From contig CAVPJV010000002.1 in the NCBI GenBank assembly GCA_963705515.1, positions 186,001-250,000 on the forward strand: a stretch of 64,000 nt of DNA, written 5' to 3'. Shown piece by piece: positions 1 through 9,571 of the stretch. The notes beneath the pieces were generated by a model, which searched no databases, was not told the DNA's origin, and saw nothing but the letters and a program-made list of their open reading frames with translations. The stretch's first letter is position 1; each line of letters begins with the position of its first letter. The position numbers were made by a program, and so were the translations under genes. Source of the stretch: Gaiellasilicea sp963705515 (GTDB lineage Bacteria; Actinomycetota; Thermoleophilia; Gaiellales; Gaiellaceae).

Positions 1-866
1 AGCTCGTGGTCGAGCGTCAGGAACATCGCGTGCGACCAGAGCAGGGGCGACGGCGGCGGCCCCCACTTCGCGACCCAGTCGTCGTACGCCTCGGGGTGGA
101 GGAGGTGGTGGTGCGACTGCTCGGGCAGGCCGCCGTCGGCTGCGGCGTGCGCCGCGATCCACTCCAGCCGCTCTTCGCCGTGCTCCGGCTCGGCGAGCCC
201 GAGCAGCGCGGTCAGCAGCAGCCACTCACCGCCGCCGTAGTAGGTGTCGTCGAGGTGGCGGCGGACGCCGCCGCGGGGCCTGACGAGCGGCGTCACGTCG
301 ACGGGGCCGAAGCCGAGGAAGGGGAGGACGAGCAGGCTCCCGTCCAGCCGCTCCTCCGCGCGCGAGAGATCGAGGTCGTCGCCGAGCCCCGCCGCGATGC
401 AGGCGAGTGTGGCGGCGTGCATGCCCTCGCGCTCCTCCCACCAGTCGAAGCACGGCTCCTCGCGCACGCGCTCGAGATGGGCCGCGGTCACCGCAGCCGC
501 ATCCCGCCAGCGATCGCCGCCGCCGTGCCGGGCGGCGTGCTGCCGCAGCACCCAGAGCCAGAGGCCCCAGCCGTCGTGCTGGCGGAGCGGCCACTCGCTC
601 GGATCGCGCTCGCCCGCCAGCGTGTAGCGGGCCTCGAAGCCGAGACCGCCCTCGACGATCCGCGCCGCCCAATCGAAGAACGCCTCCGCGCTCTCGACCT
701 CGCCGACCCGGCTCATCGCGTCCGCGATGAAGGAGCCGTCGCGGAGCCAGGAGTAGCGGTAGGACGGGAAGTTCGGGCAGGCCACGTAGCCGCCGCTCGG
801 CGACTGGCCGGCTCGGATCGTCTCGACACTGGCGCGCCGGAGGTCAGCGAGACTCGATACGGGCAC
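1..866 (-). CDS. GH15 glucoamylase-like glycosidase (3' end outside window)
   Basis: This is a glycoside hydrolase family 15 enzyme, which inverts and hydrolyses alpha-glucosidic bonds (glucoamylase, isomaltase or trehalase type). The reading frame stays open to the left edge, so the C-terminus is missing. Near the N-terminus it reads NFPSYRYSWLRDGSFIADAM, a typical GH15 substrate-pocket segment. Further on are RQHDGWGLWLW and GGLPEQS, the latter matching the family's second catalytic glutamate. No signal peptide is visible. The GTG start at 866 lies inside the end of the upstream gene (23-bp overlap), so it is the last gene of the sugar-transport operon visible here. That context suggests it cleaves an imported alpha-glucoside in the cytoplasm; the exact substrate is not readable. 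Confidence 0.85.
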   Translation of the reverse strand, partial: MPVSSLADLRRASVETIRAGQSPSGGYVACPNFPSYRYSWLRDGSFIADAMSRVGEVESAEAFFDWAARIVEGGLGFEARYTLAGERDPSEWPLRQHDGWGLWLWVLRQHAARHGGGDRWRDAAAVTAAHLERVREEPCFDWWEEREGMHAATLACIAAGLGDDLDLSRAEERLDGSLLVLPFLGFGPVDVTPLVRPRGGVRRHLDDTYYGGGEWLLLTALLGLAEPEHGEERLEWIAAHAAADGGLPEQSHHHLLHPEAYDDWVAKWGPPPSPLLWSHAMFLTLDHE

Positions 867-2013
867 CGATGAAGGATGCCGGTGGGCGCTCGAGCGTGTT
901 GCCCCCCACCGTCGCGACGGCCCAGTAGTGGGCGACGAGCCCGAGCCCCGCCCGAGTCGGGTTGCCGGAGGGATCGGCCCGCATGCCGGTGACGTGGTTG
1001 TCCTCGATCGAGCAGTGGGAGTAGTCGCCACAGAAGATGCCGATGCCGAGCGCGTTCTCGACCAGGTTGTCTTCGACGTCGCCCATCGACATCTCGGTCA
1101 CCGCGATCCCGCGCAGCTCCGTCGACTGGACGCGGTTGTCGCGGACCATCACGTTCGCCATGTGCGAGACGATCCCCTCGCTGCCGCCGACGATGACGCA
1201 GTCCTCGACGACGCTGGCGGGCAGCTGCGACGCGAACGAGATGTCGATCCCCTGCGACGCCCTACCGGGGAGGGAGCGGATCTCGCAGTCGCTGATCGCG
1301 ACCTCGCTCTGGCGTGCGTTGATCCCGTCGAGCTCCGCCGACTCGACGACGACATCGTCGATCTCGACGCTCTCGGCGTCGCGGACCTCGATCCCGTACT
1401 CGCCGCCGCGGACGGTCAGGTTGCGCAGGGTGACGTCGTCCGCCGTGACGACGATGCCGCCGCGGACGATCGCGCCGGCTTCGCCGACGACCGTCTGGGC
1501 GTGGTCGAGGACGAGCGGGCCCTGGTGGACGCCGGCCGCGAGGCGGACTGTCGGCGGCTCGACCGCCCAGGCGATCCCGAGCACCGCGAGCAGCGCCACC
1601 GGCGCGGCCGCCGAGAGGCCGAGACCGGCGCGGCCGAGCTCGCCGCCGTCCTCCGGCCACGTCAGGCGGAGAAGGGGGAGCCCCGCGTGCGCGAGCAGTT
1701 GGGTGAGCAGCCACGTCGCCGCGAAGAGGAGCAGCGCCGGCCGCAGCGGCGCGCCGAGCTCGAGGAGCCGCGCCCCCGCGATGGTGAGCCCGAGCTCGAG
1801 CAGTCCGAGCGGCACGGCCGCCCAGCCGGGCTGGTAGGGGAGCAGTGGGTGGTAGACGGCCACGTCGAGCACGAGCCCGATCAGCAGCATCAGCCCGACG
1901 AGCTCGAGCGGCCACCACTTGTGCAGGATCGGCGAGAGCACGGCCGCGACCAGCACGGTCAGGAGCGCGCCCGCCAGCCTCGTCTCGATCCGGCCTCTCA
2001 GGGTGTAGGACAC
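844..2013 (-). CDS. Membrane protein with C-terminal right-handed beta-helix domain
   Basis: A protein of about 389 residues in two parts. Roughly residues 1-170 hold about five hydrophobic helices. Residues 190-380 form a right-handed parallel beta-helix (pectate-lyase or NosD-like repeats), seen as recurring segments such as DDVTLRNLTVRGGEYGIEV and NVMVRDNRVQSTELRGIAV. No function can be assigned: such domains often bind or process polysaccharides, but no catalytic residues are evident. The GTG start at 2013 overlaps the end of the flavoprotein gene by 16 bp, and the 3' end overlaps the GH15 gene, so all three are translationally coupled. A longer open frame runs through this gene into the flavoprotein region, but it is a frame artefact. 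Confidence 0.7.
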   Translation of the reverse strand: MSYTLRGRIETRLAGALLTVLVAAVLSPILHKWWPLELVGLMLLIGLVLDVAVYHPLLPYQPGWAAVPLGLLELGLTIAGARLLELGAPLRPALLLFAATWLLTQLLAHAGLPLLRLTWPEDGGELGRAGLGLSAAAPVALLAVLGIAWAVEPPTVRLAAGVHQGPLVLDHAQTVVGEAGAIVRGGIVVTADDVTLRNLTVRGGEYGIEVRDAESVEIDDVVVESAELDGINARQSEVAISDCEIRSLPGRASQGIDISFASQLPASVVEDCVIVGGSEGIVSHMANVMVRDNRVQSTELRGIAVTEMSMGDVEDNLVENALGIGIFCGDYSHCSIEDNHVTGMRADPSGNPTRAGLGLVAHYWAVATVGGNTLERPPASFIGARIESR

Positions 2014-3102
2014 GACAGCACCCGGTTGCGGAAACGGCGCGCGGCGACCTTCATCCCGACCAGCGTGTCGGCGGCCGGGAAGGCCCACTGCCCCGGCACG
2101 CCCGCCAGCGCGAGCGTGCGCGTGGCGTCGGTCAGGCCCGGCACGGTCGAGTCGTCCGCGAGCACGATCCAGCGGTCCTCGCTCTCGAGCCCGTGCTCGT
2201 CGACGAGGCGTGCCAGCAGCGGATCGTTGCGGAAGCCCGCCTCGAAGCCCGTGGCGCAGATCACCTGCTCGGCGCCGTCGGCCGCCGGGGAGATGCGGAA
2301 GCGGCCCTCGCGCTCGGCCGCTTCGATCGGCGCATCCCAGGCGCGGCCGGGCGGGTACGAGGGCTCCCCGAAGCCGTGCAGGAGCGCCGCGCGCCGGGCT
2401 CGAGGAGCGGCGTAGAAGCCCGCGAGGCCGCGCTTCGTGAAGAACGGCCGGGCGACGTTGAGCGGCCGCCTGGCCGGCTCGCGCCGCCGTACCGAGACGA
2501 CCTCGGAGCCGGCGTCGAGCGCGTTCAGCCATTCGGTCGCCGCCGCCATGCCGGCGCCGACGACCGCCACCCGCGAGGCGTACTCGTGCGGCTCGTAGGC
2601 GTGGACGACCCGCTGGTCGCCCGCGAGCTCGGCGGGAACGGCCAGGCCGGGGTGGCCCGTGGCGACGAGCACGTGCCGGAAGACGCCGTGCCTGCCGACG
2701 GCGAAGCCGCCGTCCACGGCCGTGATCCAGTCGATCCGGCTGAGCACGACGCTCTCGTCCCAGCGGCTGCGCTCGCGCAGCTCCGCGACGTGGCGGAGGA
2801 ACTCCTCGACGGTCGGCCGGTAGCGGTCGAAGACGCTCCGCACGAGCGGCACGGGGTCGCGCCGCCGCGCTGCCTCGCGGACGGCGAGCCCTGGGAACGA
2901 CGTGGGGGCGCAGTGGCCGTCGCTCTCGGAGCGCATCAGCCGCTGCCGGATCGCCGCGGCACGGGGCCGCCAGGCGCCGGCCGGGTCGGCCTGGCCGCCG
3001 AAGACCGCGATCTCGTCCGGACTGGAGGCCCGCGTGGCGCAGGGTCGCGTAGGCGACGAAGCCCCCGAGCCCGGAGCCGACGATCGCGACCCGCGCCGAC
3101 AT
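1998..3102 (-). CDS. FAD/NAD(P)-binding oxidoreductase (frameshift near 3022)
   Basis: A flavoprotein of about 368 residues. It starts with a dinucleotide-binding fold, VAIVGSGLGGFVAYATLR (GxGxxG), and has a second nucleotide-binding segment, RVAVVGAGMAAATEWL, plus an ATGHPG-type motif. This two-domain layout resembles flavin-containing monooxygenases and related FAD oxidoreductases. The substrate is unknown. The reading frame changes near 3022: the first 28 residues lie in one frame and the rest, from SPDEIAVFGG, in another. The joined protein is a continuous family member, so a one-base assembly error is likely. It begins 6 bp after the permease gene stop and is co-oriented with the transporter, an unusual companion for a sugar importer. 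Confidence 0.75.
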
Positions 3103-3108
3103 CGCCGC

Positions 3109-4001
3109 CTACTTGACGGAGCCGGCGAGCAGGCCCTGGACGAAGTAGCGCTGGAAGAGCGCGAAGATCGTGAGCGGGATGAGCGCCGAGAAGAAGGAGG
3201 CGGGCGCGAGCACGTCGAGGTTGGAGCCGAACTGGCGCAGCTGCGACGCGATCTTCGGGCGCAATCGGCTGGTTCTCTTGGGCGAGGACGAGCCCGACGA
3301 GGAGGTCGTTCCAGACGAAGAGCACCTGGAAGATCGCCAGCGACGCGATTGCGGGCAGCCCGAGCGGGAGCACGACCTTGAAGAACAGTCCCCACTCCGA
3401 GGCGCCGTCGATCCGCGCCGCCTCCATCAGATCCCTGGGGATGCCGACGAAGAAGTTGCGGAGAAGGAAGATCGCGAACGGCAGTGCGAACGCGGAATGG
3501 AAGAGGATCAGCCCCGGGATCGTGTCGAAGAGGTTCAGGTTGTTGTAGAGGCGGAAGATCGGGATCAGCGCCATCTGGATCGGCACGAGCAGGAGGCCGA
3601 CGACCAGCAGGAAGAGCCAGTCGCGGCCGGGGAACTCGATCCAGGCAAGCGCATAGGCGGCCAGCGCGGCGACGAGGATCGGCACGATCGTCGCCCCGAT
3701 CGTGACGAGCACGGTCACCCAGAGCGCGTGCGTGATCCCCTCGTTGTCGAACATGTTGGCGTAGTTCTCGAGCGTCCAGGTGCTCGGCTTCGTGACGAAG
3801 GTCCACCAGTGCCCTTCCGCCGCGTCGGACGGCGTCAGCAGTGAGGTGATGAAGAGCCCGGTGGTCGGGACCAGCCAGAAGATCGCCGATCAGCGCGAGC
3901 ACGATGTGGAGCGGCGTCTTCGCCAGGAAGCGGACGATCCGGGCTGAGAGGCGCGTGTCGGGATCGACGGGGGTCTCGACCGTGGTGTCGACGGTGGCCA
4001 T
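3109..4001 (-). CDS. Sugar ABC transporter permease, MalG type (two frameshifts)
   Basis: Inner-membrane permease of a carbohydrate ABC importer (MalG/binding-protein-dependent family). Assembled across frames, it begins MATVDTTVETPVDPDTRLSA and passes through several hydrophobic helices. It carries the EAA loop AARIDGASEWGLFFKVVLP, which docks the ATPase, and ends LFQRYFVQGLLAGSVK, the usual end of MalG proteins. Two one-base frameshifts, near 3887 and near 3262, break the frame, but all parts are well conserved, so they look like sequence errors. The ATG at 4001 overlaps the TGA of the MalF-type gene, and the ATPase and binding protein lie upstream on the same strand. Confidence 0.85.
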
Positions 4002-5350
4002 CAGCTCGCGTCCGCCCGGAAGCGCCGGATGTTGACGATCAGGAAGGGGATGAAGAGGATCAGGATGAAGGTCGCGATCGCGGCGCCGAGCCCGAAGCGG
4101 TTCTGGCCGCTGAACGCGACCTGCCACTGGACGAAGGCGAGGGTGGCCGCCTCGTCCTGGGTCGAGCCGGGTGCGATCGAGAGGATCAGGTCGAAGAGCT
4201 TGAGCACGCCGATGATCTGCGTCACGAAGACGACGGTCAGCACGGGCGCGAGCAGCGGGATCGTGATCCGGCGGAAGACCTGCCACTCGCTCGCCCCGTC
4301 GGTGCGCGCCGCCTCGAGGGTGTCGCGGGGGATCGAGGCGAGGCCGGCGGCGGTGATCACCATCGCGAATCCAGCCTGGAACCAGATGAACGCGATCATG
4401 ATCGCCGGCGTGATCAGCTTGTCGCCGAGCCAGTTGACCCCCCCGAACGGCTCTGCGAACGTCGTGCTGGCGACTCTGACGTGGTACTGGCCGTCCTCGA
4501 CGTCGTCGAAGGCGAAGGTGCCGTTCGTCTCCGTCTTGGTGTCGTCGATCGTGTCGTCCTCGCTGTCGCGGAGCTCGACGGTGACGCCGGGGATGCCGAG
4601 CTCCCCGGAATCCACCTCGCCTTCCGTGCCTCCGCCGCCGGGCTTGAAGTCCCGCCAGACGACGCCGTTGATCCCGCCCTGCAGCGGCTCGGGCTTCACC
4701 GCCGGCTCGGCGTCCTCGGGGATCTCCGGCGCGCGGATCGCGGTCAGACCGAGCAACGCCACGTCACCCGGTTCGAGCGGCTGTTGCAGCTCGAAGCCCT
4801 GCGCCGTCGAGCCGGAGAGATCGTCCGTCGAGGGCGACGCCTGCGTCAGCACCCCCTCGGAGCCGAATTCACCCTTGATCGTCGCGATGCCGGCGTTGAT
4901 CGCGCCGATGTCCGGGTCCTGCTGGTACATGATTCGCCAGATCACGCCGACCGCGAACGCCGAGATCGCGAGCGGCATGAAGACGGAGATCTTGAACGCC
5001 GTCGACCAGACGATGCGCTCGGTCATGACGGCGAAGACCAGGCCGACAGCGGTCACGGCCGCGGGGACGATCAGGACCCAGAGAGCGTTGTTCTTGAGCG
5101 CCGTCTGAAGTCGTTCCTCGGTGAAGATCAGCTGGTAGTTGTCGAACCAGACGAACTCGGTGCCGCGGTCGTTGAACAGGCTCCGGTACATCGTCGCCAC
5201 CATCGGGTAGACGACCCAGACGAAGAGGAGCAGCAGCGCGGGGCCGAGGAAGCTGAGCGGCAACAGCGCGCGCCGCCAGGCGCTCTCGCGAGGCGGCGGG
5301 GGTGGAGCCTCCGCTGCGGGAAGCTCCACCACTCCGCCGGTGCTGCTCAC
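4001..5350 (-). CDS. Sugar ABC transporter permease, MalF type, with inserted SdrD/Cna B-like domain
   Basis: A 449-residue permease of the carbohydrate importer. A proline-rich N-terminus (residues 10-20) precedes the first helix (32-50). Helices at about 88-108 and 118-140 follow, then the C-terminal half (312-440) with the EAA loop at about 347-370 (EAARTDGASEWQVFRRITIP). Between residues 145 and 308, in the loop facing outside the cell, sits an extra segment that ordinary MalF/UgpA permeases of about 300 residues lack. Within it, residues 227-295 (GVVWRDFKPGGGG, GIPGVTVELRD, TNGTFAFDDVEDGQYHVRV) look like a B-type immunoglobulin-like domain of the SdrD/Cna-B kind. E. coli MalF also has a periplasmic insertion, but of a different fold. 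Confidence 0.88.
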   Translation of the reverse strand: MSSTGGVVELPAAEAPPPPPRESAWRRALLPLSFLGPALLLLFVWVVYPMVATMYRSLFNDRGTEFVWFDNYQLIFTEERLQTALKNNALWVLIVPAAVTAVGLVFAVMTERIVWSTAFKISVFMPLAISAFAVGVIWRIMYQQDPDIGAINAGIATIKGEFGSEGVLTQASPSTDDLSGSTAQGFELQQPLEPGDVALLGLTAIRAPEIPEDAEPAVKPEPLQGGINGVVWRDFKPGGGGTEGEVDSGELGIPGVTVELRDSEDDTIDDTKTETNGTFAFDDVEDGQYHVRVASTTFAEPFGGVNWLGDKLITPAIMIAFIWFQAGFAMVITAAGLASIPRDTLEAARTDGASEWQVFRRITIPLLAPVLTVVFVTQIIGVLKLFDLILSIAPGSTQDEAATLAFVQWQVAFSGQNRFGLGAAIATFILILFIPFLIVNIRRFRADAS

Positions 5351-5370
5351 GTCGCTCGCTTCCGTCCGGC

Positions 5371-6691
5371 CTAGGACGACTTGAACGCCGACGCTGCCGC
5401 CGCTTCGAGCTTCTTCTGGATGCCCTGCACGTCGTCCGGGTTCTTGAGGAAGTCCTGCAGCAGCGTGAAGAGCGCGTCGCTGCCGAAGGCGCCCGGCATC
5501 AGGTCGGACATGTCGAAGCGGAAGACCTCTGCGTTCGCGAGGTCGGTGGCCGTCTTCTTCGAGGAACTCGTCCGGATAGACGACTGGTGTCGACGTTCTT
5601 GTTCGGCGACGAGAAGCCGCCCTTCTCGACCCAGATCTCCGCCGCCTCGGGAGTCGCCAGATACTCGATCAGGGCGCGTGCGGCCGGATTGTCCTTGAAC
5701 ATGACCATCACGTCGCCGCCGCCCATCACCATCGGGCCCCGAGTCGTTGATCTCGGGGAAGGCGTAGACGTTGTAGTCGGTCTGCGGCTGCGCCTTGGTC
5801 TCGGTGGCGATGTTGGTGCCGACGAAGTCGCCCTCGAGCACCTGCGCCGCCTTCGGCGGCGTCGGCGAAGACCTGCGTCACCGAGGTCGGGAAGTCGGTC
5901 TGGAGCGCGTTCGAGGTGCCGCCGGCGATCTTGTCGGACTGGAGCAGCTTGCCCATCTCCGTCAGCGCATCGGTCACCGACGGATCGGTCCAGGGAATCT
6001 CATGCTTGGTCAGCTGGTCGTACTTCTCCGGGACCTGCTTGGCGGAGGTAGATGTTCTCGAACAGGTCGGTGAGGGTCCAGCCGTCGGCGCCGCCGATCG
6101 AGTAGGGCGGGACGCCGGACGCCGCGATCGTGTCGCCGGCCGCGAGGAAGTCGTCCCAGTTCGCCGCCGGCTCGACGCCTGCGTCCGTGAAAACGGCGAC
6201 GTTGTACCAGATGGTCGACTTGTTGGCGCCCTTGAAAAAGAGGCCGTAGAGCGTCCCGTCGACCGTGCCGAGGTCGAGCCACGACTGCGAGAAACCCTCC
6301 TTGATCGCGTCCTCCGCGAAGTCGATCGGCTTCAGCGCGCCGCGCTGGGCGAAGTCCGTCATGAAGCCCGGCTGCGGCAGGGCGGCGATGTCGGGCGGGT
6401 TGCCCCCCTCGACCGACGTCGAGAGCACGGTCGCCGGCTCCGCCGCCGACTTGTAGCTGACCTTGACGTCCGGGTTCTCCGCGGTGAAGCCGTCGAGGAC
6501 GGCCTGGAAGGACTTGCCCTCAGCGCCGGTCCACACCGCCAGGACGCTGATGTTGCCGGAGACGTTGCCGCCCCCTTCCGCGGTGGTGCCGCCGCCGGTT
6601 CCGCCGGCCTCGTCGTCGCCTCCGCCGCAGCCGGCGGCGAGAAACGCGAATACGCCGATGAGCAGCGCGAGCAGAATGAAGCGTCGCTTCG

Positions 6692-6695
<4 letters not shown>
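5371..6695 (-). CDS. Extracellular solute-binding lipoprotein of the sugar ABC transporter (several frameshifts)
   Basis: The substrate-binding component (family 1 extracellular solute-binding protein). It opens with a lipoprotein signal, MTKRRFILLALLIGVFAFL followed by the lipobox LAAGC, then a Gly/Thr-rich linker, so it should be anchored outside the membrane. The mature part shows family features such as ENPDVKVSYKS, NPPDIAALPQP and STIWYNVAVF. The frame is broken about four times (near 6050, 5853, 5737 and 5570), yet the joined pieces run to ASAFKSS with no gap. This is the densest error cluster in the window. The ATG at 6695 overlaps the ATPase stop (ATGA). The ligand cannot be read, but the terminal GH15 gene suggests an alpha-glucoside. 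Confidence 0.85.
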
Positions 6696-7923
<1,228 letters not shown>

Positions 7924-7971
7924 GGCGCGGACTATAAACAGGTTGTAAATGCGGCGCGTTACCGTGCCGGG
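7924..7971. promoter_or_regulatory. Divergent promoter region, both transcripts apparently leaderless
   Basis: Only 48 bp separate the ATPase gene from the cation-transporter gene. On the minus strand TATAGT (7936-7931) stands 7 nt before the GTG at 7923. On the plus strand TACCGT (7960-7965) stands 6 nt before the GTG at 7972. Both fit a -10 hexamer placing transcription start at or next to the start codon, as in leaderless actinobacterial mRNAs. No clear -35 is visible. An A/T-rich core (7931-7950) could also bind a regulator, but I see no convincing palindrome. Confidence 0.5.
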
Positions 7972-8838
7972 GTGCACGCGCATCGTGGAGAGAGACGCGC
8001 GCTGGCGATCGCCCTGGCCCTCGTGGCGGGGTTCGCCGGCGTCGAGGCGCTCGCGGGAGTGGCCGCCGACTCGCTGGCGCTCCTCGCCGACGCGGCACAC
8101 ATGCTCTCCGACGCGCTCGCGCTCGGGCTGGCGCTCTTCGCCGCCTGGCTCGCGCTGCGGCCCGCCACTCCCGAGCGGAGCTTCGGCTGGCGACGCGCCG
8201 AGGTGCTCGCGGCGCTCGCGAACGCGGTCGTGCTGGTCGTCCTCGGCGGCTGGATCGTCTGGGAGGCGATCGGGAGGTTCTCCGACCCGCCCGCCGTGAC
8301 CGGCGGCTGGGTGCTCGCCGCCGGCGTCGCCGGCCTGCTCGTCAATCTCGCCGCGGCTCGCGTGCTCCACGGCGCCGGCTCGGGCCTGAACGTCCGCGCC
8401 GCGATGCTGCACGTGCTCGCCGACCTTGCCTCGTCGGCCGGGGTCGTCCTCGCCGGCCTTGTCGTGATCATCACCGGCTGGCCCTACGCCGATCCGATCG
8501 CGGGCCTCGTCATCGGCATCCTCGTCATGGTCAGCACCTTCGGCGTCCTCCGCGAGACGGTCGGCGTGCTGCTCGAGGGCGCGCCTGCCGGAATGGACGC
8601 GCGTGAGGTCGGCGCCGCGATCGCGTCGACCCCGGGCGTCGTCGGCGTCCACGACCTCCACCTCTGGACGATCACGTCCGGCTTCCCGGCCCTCTCCGCG
8701 CACGTGCTCGTCTCGGCCGGCGCCGACTGTCACGCGATCCGGCGCGAGGTCGATGAGCTCCTGCGGGAGCGCTTTCAGCTGACGCACACCACCTTGCAGG
8801 TCGAGCACGCTCCCGGACTGATTAAGCTCGCGAGGTGA
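7972..8838 (+). CDS. Cation diffusion facilitator family transporter (zinc-type)
   Basis: A 288-residue inner-membrane metal exporter of the CDF family (ZitB/CzcD/ZnT-like), which exchanges cytoplasmic divalent metal for protons. Six hydrophobic helices are visible. The two metal-site motifs are present: H43 and D47 in AAHMLSDALA, and H147 and D151 in LHVLADLASS. A His at the first position of each pair is typical of zinc-selective members. A cytoplasmic C-terminal domain (GVVGVHDLHLWTITSG) with conserved His/Asp follows. The GTG start is supported by the position of the N-terminus and a TAnnnT element 6 nt upstream. The stop overlaps the next start (GTGA). Confidence 0.9.
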   Translation: MHAHRGERRALAIALALVAGFAGVEALAGVAADSLALLADAAHMLSDALALGLALFAAWLALRPATPERSFGWRRAEVLAALANAVVLVVLGGWIVWEAIGRFSDPPAVTGGWVLAAGVAGLLVNLAAARVLHGAGSGLNVRAAMLHVLADLASSAGVVLAGLVVIITGWPYADPIAGLVIGILVMVSTFGVLRETVGVLLEGAPAGMDAREVGAAIASTPGVVGVHDLHLWTITSGFPALSAHVLVSAGADCHAIRREVDELLRERFQLTHTTLQVEHAPGLIKLAR

Positions 8839-9564
8839 AGCTCGAGGGCAAGACGGCGATCGTGACGGGGGCGTCGAGTGGGATCGGCGCCGCAGTCGTG
8901 CGCGACCTGCGGGCGCAGGGCGCCCGGGTCGCAGGCGGCGCCCGCCGCGTCGACCGCATCGACGCCGACGTCGCGCTCGAGCTCGACGTGACCGAGGTTG
9001 AGAGCTGCGAGCGTTTCGTCCAGGCGGCGGTCGAGGCGCTGGGCGGGATCGACATCCTCTTCAACAATGCGGGCCTGGCACTCGGCCGCTACCCGGTCGA
9101 CGACTCCAACGAGGAGGACGAGGCGATTGTGCTCGCCACCAACGTGGCCGGGCTTGATGCGCATGACCCGCCTGTGCCTGCCTCACATCCGGGACGGCGG
9201 CCACATCGTCAACATGGGCTCGATCGCCGGACGGCAGGCCTACCCGAACGGCTCCTCCTACATCGCGTCGAAGTTCGCCGTCCGCGGCTACACGTACGCG
9301 CTCCGCGAGGACCTGCTCGGCCGGCCGATCCGGATCACGACCGTGGACGCCGGGCTCGTCGAGACCGAGTTCTCGGTCGTGCGCTTTCGGGGCGACGAGG
9401 AAACAGCGCGATCCGTCTACTCCGGCCTGGATCCGGTGACGCCCGATGAGGTTGCCGACTGCGTGCTCTTTGCCCTCACGCGCCCGCCGCACGTGAACAT
9501 CGACGAGATCGTCGTGAAGGCGCTGGCCCAGTCGAGCGGCGCCCGAATCGTCCGCGAAGGCTGA
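8835..9564 (+). CDS. Short-chain dehydrogenase/reductase (frameshift near 9155)
   Basis: An NAD(P)-dependent oxidoreductase of the classical SDR family. The cofactor motif is TGASSGIGAAVV near residue 11, followed by DILFNNAGLALG. The catalytic Tyr-x-x-x-Lys appears as SSYIASKFAV, with the catalytic Ser in MGSIAGRQAYP. C-terminal GLVETEF is typical of the family (YdfG-like serine dehydrogenases and relatives). A one-base frameshift near 9155, between VLATNVAGL and MRMTRLCLPHI, splits the frame in a conserved stretch and is probably an assembly error. The GTG at 8835 overlaps the CDF stop, so the two genes are coupled, though no functional link is obvious. Confidence 0.87.
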
Positions 9565-9571
9565 CCCCGTA

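Noticed and set aside
6..872. A plus-strand gene at the left edge
   Set aside because: The GH15 catalytic motifs read cleanly on the minus strand over the same bases, and the plus frame is Arg/Val/Glu repeat-like.
844..3102. A single 752-residue minus-strand protein
   Set aside because: Its first half is out-of-frame flavoprotein sequence and its second half is a separate membrane/beta-helix gene; the flavoprotein continues in another frame to 1998.
1998..4286. A 762-residue minus-strand fusion of permease and flavoprotein
   Set aside because: The frame only connects because of the base errors in the permease and flavoprotein genes; the middle part is unlike any protein and contradicts the conserved frame.
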